Shown: positions 1-5,009, counted from the first letter of the stretch. The stretch: DNA of 5,009 bases from an uncultured Atopobiaceae bacterium (GCA_900770865.1 CAAGLU010000178.1:1-5009); one strand, 5' to 3'. The notes: generated from the letters alone by a model not told the origin. A program made the numbers and translations.

Positions 1-533
1 ATGCCAATCTCGCCCGCCGGGCGTGGCCCCACGATGCCCTCGCGCCCGTAGGCAACGCTCCTCTCGCCTGCGGGATCCACGGCCTCCAGCAGCATCTTTG
101 CCGTCCCGGAGGGAGCGTCGGCCTTGCGGTTGTGGTGGCACTCCACTATCTCGGTGTCCCAGCCGGTAAGCGAGGCCGCGGCTTCGCGCGCCAGGTGACG
201 AAGAACCGCCACGCCAAGCGAGTAGTTGCCACTCCAGATGACCGGGGCCACCTGCCCCAACGCCTCGATGCGCGAGAGATCCTCCGCCGAGAGGCCAGTG
301 GTGCCCGAGAGCAGCGCCGCATGCGTGCGACGCACGTAGGCCTCCACATGGGGAAGCGACGCGGGCGCCGAGAAATCGATGACGAGGTCTACCGCTGGGG
401 CAACGGAGTCAAGCTCAGAGATGTTGTCGGCGTCGTAGCCACCCGCAAGCGAGAGGTTCGCATCCGCCTCGACGGCCGCCCGAAGGAGCGTCCCCATGCG
501 CCCCTTGGCGCCAACCACCAGCACGCTAGCCAA
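1..533 (-). CDS. dapB: 4-hydroxy-tetrahydrodipicolinate reductase, C-terminus beyond the window
   Basis: DapB reduces the DapA product with NAD(P)H to tetrahydrodipicolinate, the second committed step of the diaminopimelate/lysine pathway in the cytoplasm. The first 177 residues are visible; the family is usually about 245-270 long, so roughly the last third is missing at the left edge. The nucleotide-binding glycine motif GAKGRMG lies at residues 8-14, the SGTTG loop at 76-80 and SGNYSLGV at 101-108. The catalytic signature is complete: HHNRKADAPSGTA at 133-145, with H133, H134 and K137 matching E. coli H159, H160 and K163. GRxGxxGxRxxGEIG follows at 163-177. The likely start is a TTG (533-531), because GAAGGGGG at 550-543 sits 9 nt upstream. 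A GTG at 524-522 is the alternative. The gene overlaps the end of dapA by 8 bp, so the two are probably translationally coupled. Function is near certain; the start is less so. Confidence 0.96.
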   Translation of the reverse strand, partial: MASVLVVGAKGRMGTLLRAAVEADANLSLAGGYDADNISELDSVAPAVDLVIDFSAPASLPHVEAYVRRTHAALLSGTTGLSAEDLSRIEALGQVAPVIWSGNYSLGVAVLRHLAREAAASLTGWDTEIVECHHNRKADAPSGTAKMLLEAVDPAGERSVAYGREGIVGPRPAGEIG

Positions 534-550
534 GAATACCAACCCCCTTC
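522..550 (-). promoter_or_regulatory. dapB ribosome-binding site and overlapping start
   Basis: Inside the last codons of dapA the minus strand reads GAAGGGGG (550-543), then 9 nt, then TTG (533-531). The dapA stop TAG occupies 528-526, within the first codons of dapB. The spacing favours TTG over the in-frame GTG at 524-522, which is 18 nt away. This arrangement is typical of translational coupling, in which ribosomes ending dapA help initiate dapB. Confidence 0.65.
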
Positions 551-1416
551 ATGGCCGCCTCCAGACGCGCATCTGCCTCGGGCGAGAGCTGCCAGAGCGG
601 CAGGCGCACGGTGGGGCCGATAAGCCCCATCTTGGCGAGCGCCGCCTTCACGGGAATGGGGTTAACCTCGCCAAAGAGCGCGTGCACCAGGTCGAGGTTG
701 TCCAGCTGCACCTTGAGCGCGCCGGCAGTGTCGCCGGAGAGCCACTTCTCGCACATGTCGTGCACGGTGCGCGGCGCAACGTCGGCCCACACAGAGACCA
801 CGCCCACACCACCCAGCGAGAGGATGGGCACCACCATGTCGTCGTTGCCGCTCATCATGTGGAAGTCGTCGGTGAGGTAGCGCGCAACCATCGTCGCGTA
901 GGAGATGTTGCCCGAAGCCTCCTTGATGCCCCACGCGTTGGGGTGCGTGGCCAGGCGTGCGACGTTTCTCTCCGAGATGGAGCAACCCGTGCGACCGGGA
1001 ATGTTGTAGAGCAGGCACGGCACGTCGACCTGGTCAAGGACCGTCGTGAAGTGACGGTAGATGCCCTCCTCGTTGGACTTGTTGTAGTAGGGCGTGATGA
1101 GGAGAAGGCCGTCGGCGCCAAGCTTCTCCAGCGCCTTTGCCTTGCGGAGCGACTCCGCCGTGGAGTTGGAGCCCGCGCCGCCAATGACGGGAATGCGACC
1201 CGCCACGCGGTCGATGACGGTCTTGGCTACCTCAAGGTCCTCCTCGTCGGTCATCGTAGAAGACTCGCCCGTGGTACCCAGGACCAGGATGCCGTCGGTC
1301 CCGTTCTCAAGGTGGAAGTCGACCAGGCGCTCCAGCGAGCCAAAGTCGATGGAGCCGTCCTCCAAAAACGGCGTGACCAGCGCCACGACAGAACCGGTAA
1401 GTCCCTGCATGTCCAT
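526..1416 (-). CDS. dapA: 4-hydroxy-tetrahydrodipicolinate synthase
   Basis: DapA condenses pyruvate with L-aspartate semialdehyde, the branch-point step into diaminopimelate (peptidoglycan) and lysine. The 296-residue length is normal for this (beta/alpha)8-barrel family. Catalytic residues align without gaps at a constant offset of four from E. coli: T48 and T49 in GTTGES, Y111 in TPYYNK, Y137 and R142 in YNIPGRTG, and Schiff-base K165 in GIKEASG. SGNDD follows further on, in the region near the active site. At the allosteric lysine site, N84, E88 and Y110 are kept, but the two E. coli histidines (53, 56) are replaced by D57 and D60. The start at 1416 is favoured because AGAGGGG lies 7 nt upstream; an ATG two codons later is less well spaced. 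The gene lies 56 bp behind lysA and overlaps dapB. Confidence 0.98.
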   Translation of the reverse strand: MDMQGLTGSVVALVTPFLEDGSIDFGSLERLVDFHLENGTDGILVLGTTGESSTMTDEEDLEVAKTVIDRVAGRIPVIGGAGSNSTAESLRKAKALEKLGADGLLLITPYYNKSNEEGIYRHFTTVLDQVDVPCLLYNIPGRTGCSISERNVARLATHPNAWGIKEASGNISYATMVARYLTDDFHMMSGNDDMVVPILSLGGVGVVSVWADVAPRTVHDMCEKWLSGDTAGALKVQLDNLDLVHALFGEVNPIPVKAALAKMGLIGPTVRLPLWQLSPEADARLEAAMKGVGILG

Positions 1417-1472
1417 TGTGCGTCCCCTCTCGTGTGCGCCCCGCGGGCGCCCTGCGTGAAACCTTACGTGTC
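1417..1472 (-). other. lysA-dapA gap with a short GC hairpin and the dapA ribosome-binding site
   Basis: This 56-bp spacer contains the dapA Shine-Dalgarno AGAGGGG and a perfect 6-bp stem (1436-1441 with 1445-1450, 3-nt loop). No run of T follows the stem in either direction, so it is not a convincing intrinsic terminator. It may stabilise the downstream transcript or tune dapA translation. I see no good promoter, so co-transcription with lysA is the simplest reading. Confidence 0.4.
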
Positions 1473-2762
1473 CTAGCCCTCTGGGTGGGCAAGTGCCGAG
1501 AAGCGCGAGCCCGGAAAGTCGAGTGTTGCAAAGTAGTCCGCGGGCGTCTCGGCGCGCCGAATGAGCTCGAACGAGCCGTCCTCGCGCAACAGCAGCTCCG
1601 CCGAGCGGAGCGTGCCGTTGTAGTTGTAGCCCATGGAGTGCCCGTGGGCGCCAGCGTCGTGAATGAAGAGCAGGTCACCGATGTGGACCTCGGGCAGCAT
1701 ACGGTCGCGCGCAAACTGGTCGGAGTTCTCGCAGAGCCTGCCCACCACGTTGTAGCGCCTGGTTGCGGGCTCGCCCTCGTGGCCCATCACGGTGATGTGG
1801 TGGTAGGCGCCGTAGACCGCCGGGCGCATGAGGTTGGAGGCGCAGGCGTCGACGCCCAGGTAGTCGTGGTAGGTGACCTTCTCGTGGATCACACGGGTCA
1901 CAAGGCCGCCCGCAGGCGCCAGCATCCAGCGGCCAAGCTCGGCAGCAAGCGCCACGTCACCCATACCCGCAGGCACGAGAACCTCCTCGTACACGCGGCG
2001 CACGCCCTCGCCCACGGCAGCAATGTCCACGGGAACATCCTCGGGGCGGTAGTCGATGCCAATGCCGCCGGAGAGGTCAACCAGCCGCACGTGCACGCCA
2101 AGCTCGCGCGAAAGACGCACGGCCAGCTCGAAGAGCACGCGCGCGAGGCGCGGGTAGTAGTCCTCAACCTGCGTGTTTGAGGCAAGAAACGCGTGGAGGC
2201 CAAACTCGGTGACGCCTATGGCAGAGAGCCTGCGCGCGGCCTCCATGACCTGCTCGACGGTCATGCCAAACTTGGAGTCCTCAGGCTCGCCGATGATGCC
2301 GTTGGAGGCCGTGAAGTTGCCGCCGGGGTTCACGCGCAGGCAGACCATGGCGGGCAGCTTTTCGTCCAGCGCGCGTGACAGGCAGTCCACCATGTCGAGC
2401 GAGTCAAGGTTGATAATGGCGCCCAGGTCGCGCGCGCGGCGGTAGTCCTCGTCGGGCGTGTCGTTGGAGGAGAGCATGATGCGTTCGCCTCGCACGCCAC
2501 AGGCGTTTGCAAGCGTGAGCTCCGTGGCGGTTGCGCAGTCGCAGCCGCAGCCCTCCTCGGCCAGGATAGAGACAATCTTAGGGTTGGGCGTTGCCTTCAC
2601 GGCAAAGTACTCGGTGAAGCTGGGGTTCCACGAGAACGCCGCCTTCAAGGCGCGCGCACGCTCGCGGATGAGCTTCTCGCTATAGACGTGGAAGGGCGTG
2701 GGCCACTGCGCGGCGGCACGCTCGAGCTGGTCTCTTGTGACGAACGGTAGCTTCTCCCCCAT
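1473..2762 (-). CDS. lysA: diaminopimelate decarboxylase
   Basis: LysA decarboxylates meso-diaminopimelate to L-lysine, the last step of the pathway, using PLP. From the ATG at 2762 the protein has 429 residues, a usual length for this group of fold-type III decarboxylases. Schiff-base K56 lies in EYFAVKATPNP. HAFLASNT (190-197), LSGGIGI (230-236) and ELGR (275-278) form the PLP barrel. GRLCENSD (341-348) carries the active-site cysteine C344, and GAHGHSMGYNYNG (371-383) lies in the C-terminal beta domain. The open frame runs on to an ATG at 2885. Those extra 41 codons lie over riboswitch helix P5, part of P4 and the sequestering hairpin, and they do not resemble the family N-terminus (MGEKLPFVTRDQL does). 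The start at 2762 is therefore preferred, although its G-rich Shine-Dalgarno is close to the ATG. It is first in the lysA-dapA-dapB cluster and probably under lysine riboswitch control. Confidence 0.97.
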   Translation of the reverse strand: MGEKLPFVTRDQLERAAAQWPTPFHVYSEKLIRERARALKAAFSWNPSFTEYFAVKATPNPKIVSILAEEGCGCDCATATELTLANACGVRGERIMLSSNDTPDEDYRRARDLGAIINLDSLDMVDCLSRALDEKLPAMVCLRVNPGGNFTASNGIIGEPEDSKFGMTVEQVMEAARRLSAIGVTEFGLHAFLASNTQVEDYYPRLARVLFELAVRLSRELGVHVRLVDLSGGIGIDYRPEDVPVDIAAVGEGVRRVYEEVLVPAGMGDVALAAELGRWMLAPAGGLVTRVIHEKVTYHDYLGVDACASNLMRPAVYGAYHHITVMGHEGEPATRRYNVVGRLCENSDQFARDRMLPEVHIGDLLFIHDAGAHGHSMGYNYNGTLRSAELLLREDGSFELIRRAETPADYFATLDFPGSRFSALAHPEG

Positions 2763-2800
2763 TGCTCCCCCAGACGCGCCGCAGGGGCGCCGCCGGGGTC
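2763..2800 (-). promoter_or_regulatory. probable riboswitch expression platform: hairpin masking the lysA ribosome-binding site
   Basis: Between the aptamer and the lysA ATG the minus strand can form GCGCC (2790-2786) with GGCGC (2780-2776) around a 5-nt loop. An outer pairing of CCCC (2798-2795) with the G-run of the lysA Shine-Dalgarno (GGGGGAG, 2771-2765) is possible across a 4x4 internal loop. A second hairpin, CCATGC (2820-2815) with GCGTGG (2805-2800), precedes it. No T-tract follows any stem, which argues against transcription attenuation and for control of translation initiation. Which pairings switch with lysine is inference; the CCCC at 2826-2823, next to the P1 3' strand, is a competing partner for the same G-run. 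Confidence 0.5.
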
Positions 2801-2825
2801 CACGCAGCAGCGCCGCATGGCCGGG

Positions 2826-2983
2826 GATAGCGCTCCCGCGGATCTTCTCCACGGACAGTCCCGGCGGTATTCCCGCCGAGCCCACCGCCGCGCCATGCCT
2901 GACGCGGAAGTTCGGCGGGCATCGCCTCTCCTGGAATCCTTGCCCGCCGGCTCCTCCAGGACCATCGTGCCCGCTCCTCTATC
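2826..2983 (-). ncRNA. lysine riboswitch (L-box) aptamer upstream of lysA
   Basis: This RNA element binds lysine and represses the downstream lysA-dapA-dapB transcript. On the minus strand it shows the five-helix lysine aptamer. P1 pairs GATAG (2983-2979) with CTATC (2830-2826). P2a pairs GCGGGC (2974-2969) with GCCCGC (2920-2915). P2b pairs TCCTGGA (2961-2955) with TCCAGGA (2935-2929). P3 pairs 2907-2901 with 2894-2888, P4 pairs 2880-2873 with 2867-2860 around a GAATA loop, and P5 pairs 2853-2848 with 2842-2837 around GAAGA. Blocks that match well-known members (B. subtilis lysC, Thermotoga asd, from memory) include GATAGAGG, AGGCGA, GCCGAA after P2, GGGAATACC in P4 and ACTGTC before P5. The 158-nt length is slightly short for the class because the P2 internal-loop region is reduced. 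Position and pathway fit exactly. Confidence 0.93.
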
Positions 2984-2992
2984 GTGCGGACA

Positions 2993-3021
2993 ACGCTAGC
3001 ATCCACGCCGCTCTGGCGCAA
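2993..3021 (-). promoter_or_regulatory. candidate promoter of the riboswitch-lysA transcript
   Basis: TTGCGC (3021-3016) and TAGCGT (2998-2993) are separated by 17 nt. The -10 has the TAnnnT pattern common in high-GC bacteria and the -35 keeps TTG. A start about 7 nt downstream would fall near 2986-2985, just before riboswitch helix P1 (2983). That agreement in position is the main support, as the hexamers alone are only moderate matches. Confidence 0.6.
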
Positions 3022-3079
3022 GGTCGCACGTGACACCAACGGAGAAAAACTTCTTCACGAGGGGGTAGGCGCCTCCTCG

Positions 3080-3108
3080 CCCCTCATCCCCACAGTCTCC
3101 CTCCGCCC
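3080..3108 (-). other. G-quadruplex-type motif, left arm of the inverted repeat
   Basis: The minus strand has four G-runs (3108-3106, 3101-3099, 3091-3088, 3083-3080) separated by loops of 4, 7 and 4 nt, which satisfies the usual G3+N1-7 pattern. It lies upstream of the lysA promoter, on that gene's coding-sense strand. Whether it folds cannot be told from sequence. Confidence 0.5.
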
Positions 3109-3199
3109 ACCGTTCTTTAGCGGCGGTTTCTGAGAATCGGACACTGCATTTGCCAAGTTGGCGGGAAACACGATTCTCAAATACCGCTAAAGAACGCGA

Positions 3200-3227
3200 G
3201 GGGGAGGGAGAGGGGACCGATAGGGGG
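3200..3227 (+). other. G-quadruplex-type motif, right arm of the inverted repeat
   Basis: The plus strand has G-runs at 3200-3204, 3206-3208, 3212-3215 and 3223-3227 with loops of 1, 3 and 7 nt, again meeting the G3+N1-7 pattern. It is the mirror counterpart of the motif at 3080-3108 and lies about 80 bp before the M20 peptidase start, on that gene's sense strand. It may be in the promoter or the untranslated leader. Confidence 0.5.
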
Positions 3228-3249
3228 CGGCTGGGCGCCAGTAAGGGAG

Positions 3250-3255
3250 TATGCT
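3250..3255 (+). promoter_or_regulatory. weak candidate -10 element for the M20 peptidase gene
   Basis: TATGCT matches four of six consensus positions and lies about 50 bp before the start codon. No acceptable -35 is seen 16-18 nt upstream, since that stretch is the G/C-rich end of the inverted repeat. Treat it as a placeholder only. Confidence 0.25.
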
Positions 3256-3278
3256 AAGGGCAACACGCACGCTACGCG

Positions 3279-3308
3279 GCGGCGCGCCGCGCTATGGAGG
3301 ACCTCATG
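3279..3308 (+). promoter_or_regulatory. palindrome and ribosome-binding site deciding the M20 peptidase start
   Basis: GGAGG (3296-3300) is a full Shine-Dalgarno 5 nt before the ATG at 3306-3308. The ATG at 3294 overlaps this site and has no site of its own, so 3306 is the better start. A perfect 12-nt palindrome, GCGGCGCGCCGC (3279-3290), lies just upstream. It could be a small hairpin limiting ribosome access or an operator, or simply GC-rich chance. Confidence 0.7.
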
Positions 3309-4457
3309 AACCCAAGGGAGACCTACACAGCACTGGAGTTTGCGCGAGAGGTGCGCGAGGAGTCGCTCGAGCTTCTGCGCGCGCTCGGGCGTATTGGCGC
3401 CCCCACGGGCGACGAGGGACGCCGCGCCTGGTTTGTCGCAACCTGGCTCCGCGAGCAGGGCGCAACCGACGTCACCGTGGACGAGGCGCATAACGTTGTC
3501 TGCATCCTGGGCGACCGTTCCGAGCCAGGCCGCGCGGTCTTCTCCGCCCACACCGACATCGTCTTCCCCGACACGGGCGAGCTGCCACTCACCGAGGACG
3601 AGGAGAACATGTACGCTCCGGGCATCGGCGATGACACGGCCTGCCTGGTGACGCTGCTCATGGCCACAAAGTGGTTCCTCAAGCACCGCCCCAAGCTCGA
3701 CACCTGCGTTGTGGTGGTGGCGAACTCCGGCGAGGAGGGACTGGGCAACCTCAAGGGCACCAAGCAGCTCATGCGCGAGGCAACCGCTCCCGTGACGGAG
3801 CTCACCGCGCTTGACGCGCACTTCCCCGAGGTGGTCACCGAGGCAGTGGGGTCGATGCGCTACCGCATCAGCGTGCACACGCAGGGCGGCCACAGCTGGA
3901 AGAACTGGGGCGTCCCCAACGCCATCGAGCGGCTCTCGCGCGTGGTATGCGCAATGTACGACCTGCCGCGCCCAACCGAGGCCCGCACCACCTGCAACGT
4001 GGGGCTCATCGAGGGTGGCACCACGGTCAACAGCATCGCGAGCGAGGCCTCGTGCCTCTGCGAGTTTCGTTCCACGAGCGAGCCGTGCCTGCAAGAGATG
4101 GACGAGAAGCTCCGCGACCTCGTTGCCCGGGCGGACGCCCGCGATGACATGGAGGTGCGGATCGACGTGATAGGCCGCCGTCCGGCCACCGGCGACGTGA
4201 ACGAGACCGCCGAGCGGCGCCTCACGCGTCGTTGCGACGATGCCATCCAGGCGGTCCTCGGCGTGCGCGCCCGCCACGTGAGCTCCTCGACCGACGCTAA
4301 CGTGCCACTCTCGCTTGGCGTGCCGGCGGTGTGCGTGGGCACCATCACGGGTGGCCTCCCCCACACGCGCGACGAGTGGATCCGCAAGGACTCGCTCGAG
4401 CAGGGCGTCGCGGTGGCCCTGCTGCTCATGATGGCGCACGTGATGGAGGACGAGTAG
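3306..4457 (+). CDS. M20-family (PepT-like) zinc metallopeptidase
   Basis: Probably a cytoplasmic di-zinc aminopeptidase or dipeptidase that frees amino acids from short peptides; the substrate cannot be read from sequence. From the ATG at 3306 it has 383 residues, normal for M20. All catalytic and metal positions are visible: H82 and D84 in SAHTDIVFP, bridging D109 in GIGDDTA, general-base E143 and ligand E144 in NSGEEGLGN, D170 in LDAHFPE and H353 in GLPHTRDEW. The dimerisation (lid) domain, roughly 180-290, has H196 in GGHSWKNWGVPNA, a position often used for substrate carboxylate. There is no signal peptide or membrane segment. The motifs resemble the PepT/M20B side of the family. They do not match DapE or the acetyl-diaminopimelate deacetylase (HACGHD type), so closeness to the lysine genes is no evidence for a pathway role. 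It is transcribed divergently from lysA. Confidence 0.9.
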   Translation: MNPRETYTALEFAREVREESLELLRALGRIGAPTGDEGRRAWFVATWLREQGATDVTVDEAHNVVCILGDRSEPGRAVFSAHTDIVFPDTGELPLTEDEENMYAPGIGDDTACLVTLLMATKWFLKHRPKLDTCVVVVANSGEEGLGNLKGTKQLMREATAPVTELTALDAHFPEVVTEAVGSMRYRISVHTQGGHSWKNWGVPNAIERLSRVVCAMYDLPRPTEARTTCNVGLIEGGTTVNSIASEASCLCEFRSTSEPCLQEMDEKLRDLVARADARDDMEVRIDVIGRRPATGDVNETAERRLTRRCDDAIQAVLGVRARHVSSSTDANVPLSLGVPAVCVGTITGGLPHTRDEWIRKDSLEQGVAVALLLMMAHVMEDE

Positions 4458-4499
4458 CGCCTGGGCCCACGGCCGGCAGCGGGTACGGCTACCGCAGCG
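4458..4499. other. 42-bp convergent gap, no clear terminator
   Basis: The stop codons of the M20 peptidase gene and the aminotransferase gene face each other across this gap. Short GC-rich pairings are possible, such as GCGG with CCGC (4479-4482 with 4492-4495), but none is followed by a T-run on either strand. Termination may depend on Rho or lie inside the neighbouring genes. Confidence 0.4.
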
Positions 4500-5009
4500 C
4501 TACCCTCGGAGCGCCCCCACAAAGCCGGCCAGGCGCTCAAGGCCGGTGGCCAGGGTCTTCTCATCAGCGGCGTAGCTCAGGCGCACGTGGCCCTCGCCGC
4601 CAAAGCACGAGCCTGGCACCAGCGCCACGCCCGCCTCGCGGATGGCGCGCTCGCAGAACTCCTCGCTTGCGAGGCCCAGTCCCTCTATGCTGGGAAACGC
4701 GTAGAACGCGCCCTGGGGCGTGACGACGGAAAGCCCCATACGGTCGAGTGCCTCCACCGTAAAGTCACGTCTTGCCTGGTAGGACGCACGCATGGGAGCT
4801 GTGCTTGTGGCGAGGGCCTCCACGGCGGCGTGCTGCAGGAAGGCCGGCACCGACGAGACCGCGTACTGGTGCACCTTCGCCATGGCAGCGGCGACCTCCC
4901 CGCCGGCGCCAACCCACCCCAGGCGCCAGCCGGTCATTGCCCAGGGCTTCGAGAAGCTGTTGGCAACGATGGTCCTGTCCACAAGTTCGGGATAGAGGGC
5001 CGAGAAGCG
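4500..5009 (-). CDS. class I/II PLP-dependent aminotransferase, N-terminus beyond the window
   Basis: A fold-type I aminotransferase of the aspartate aminotransferase superfamily; the amino donor is not determinable here. Only the C-terminal 169 residues are present, against about 380-400 for the family, and the frame is open to the right edge. The GTG at 4982 lies inside the conserved core and is not the real start: the codons before it read RFSALYPEL, continuing the fold. NSFSKPWAMTGWRLGW carries Schiff-base lysine K21 of the fragment and the phosphate-contacting arginine R29. GAFYAFPSI follows, and HVRLSYA near the end supplies R143, the usual substrate-carboxylate arginine. The style resembles bacterial Aat/PatA-like enzymes. 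A role in diaminopimelate synthesis (as for PatA) is possible but not supported by anything specific. Confidence 0.93.
   Translation of the reverse strand, partial: RFSALYPELVDRTIVANSFSKPWAMTGWRLGWVGAGGEVAAAMAKVHQYAVSSVPAFLQHAAVEALATSTAPMRASYQARRDFTVEALDRMGLSVVTPQGAFYAFPSIEGLGLASEEFCERAIREAGVALVPGSCFGGEGHVRLSYAADEKTLATGLERLAGFVGALRG

Larger units (their letters stand above)
3068..3239. repeat. 172-bp imperfect inverted repeat in the divergent intergenic region
   Basis: Six blocks are exactly mirrored about a centre near 3154: GGCGCC (3068-3073/3234-3239), CGCCCC (3078-3083/3224-3229), TCCCC (3087-3091/3212-3216), TCTCCCTCC (3096-3104/3203-3211), a 13-mer CGTTCTTTAGCGG (3111-3123/3184-3196) and TGAGAATCG (3131-3139/3171-3179). 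Most pairs share the same centre; small indels explain the rest. The middle contains GCCAA-G-TTGGC (3152-3162). The element sits between the lysA promoter and the start of the M20 peptidase gene and encodes no plausible protein. TA occurs just outside both ends (3066-3067 and 3242-3243), which could be a target duplication or chance. It may be a MITE-like or palindromic repeat, or a symmetric regulator-binding region. I do not recognise the family. Confidence 0.8.

Noticed and set aside
1436..1450. Hairpin between lysA and dapA as an intrinsic terminator
   Set aside because: The 6-bp stem has no following T-run on either strand, and the neighbouring genes act in one pathway, which favours read-through.
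496..2180. Plus-strand open frames of 254 and 326 codons opposite lysA and dapA
   Set aside because: They mirror the codon bias of well-supported minus-strand genes, have no family motifs and lack convincing ribosome-binding sites.
2763..3000. T-box leader upstream of lysA
   Set aside because: No T-box sequence (AGGGTGGNACCGCG-like) is present. The GGCGGGAATACCGCC hairpin is explained as lysine riboswitch P4.
3111..3196. Inner part of the inverted repeat as a bidirectional terminator
   Set aside because: The flanking genes diverge, so no transcript is expected to end here, and no T-tract follows the outer stem in either direction.
3177..4439. Long minus-strand open frame (420 codons)
   Set aside because: It is antisense to the M20 gene, whose frame keeps every catalytic motif. 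The antisense product is histidine/arginine/valine-rich with no recognisable domain, as expected for a shadow frame in GC-rich DNA.
3306..5009. M20 peptidase plus aminotransferase as missing diaminopimelate-pathway enzymes (deacetylase/desuccinylase and PatA/DapC)
   Set aside because: The M20 protein lacks the HACGHD-type motif of acetyl-diaminopimelate deacetylases and does not resemble DapE; its motifs are PepT-like. The two genes converge rather than form an operon, and neither shares the lysA transcript.

Overview
The window is high-GC DNA with dense bacterial coding. It looks like an actinobacterium, and my inference from protein style is the class Coriobacteriia (Olsenella/Atopobium-like); no rRNA or marker gene is present to prove this. 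It carries five protein genes, two of them cut by the window edges, and one 543-bp divergent intergenic region that holds most of the regulatory content.

Left half (minus strand): lysA (2762-1473), dapA (1416-526) and dapB (533 to beyond position 1) lie in that order and read leftward. They encode diaminopimelate decarboxylase, 4-hydroxy-tetrahydrodipicolinate synthase and the matching reductase: the first two committed steps and the last step of the diaminopimelate/lysine pathway. dapA and dapB overlap by 8 bp, and lysA and dapA are 56 bp apart, so this is probably one operon.

Centre (2763-3305): upstream of lysA on the minus strand is a lysine riboswitch (L-box) at 2983-2826. All five helices can be drawn and it keeps several conserved blocks. 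It is preceded by a plausible promoter (-35 at 3021-3016, -10 at 2998-2993) whose predicted start falls 2-3 nt before helix P1. It is followed by a hairpin that could sequester the lysA ribosome-binding site, so control is probably at translation initiation. Lysine would then shut down its own operon. Further upstream (3068-3239) is an imperfect 172-bp inverted repeat with six exactly mirrored blocks and a G-quadruplex-type tract in each arm. I cannot assign it a function. It may be a MITE-like or palindromic repeat, or a symmetric protein-binding region between the divergent transcripts.

Right half: a plus-strand M20-family metallopeptidase (3306-4457) with complete metal ligands resembles PepT-type peptidases. 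It converges on the C-terminal part of a fold-type I PLP aminotransferase (minus strand, 5009-4500) that enters from the right edge. Neither has a demonstrable role in the lysine pathway.
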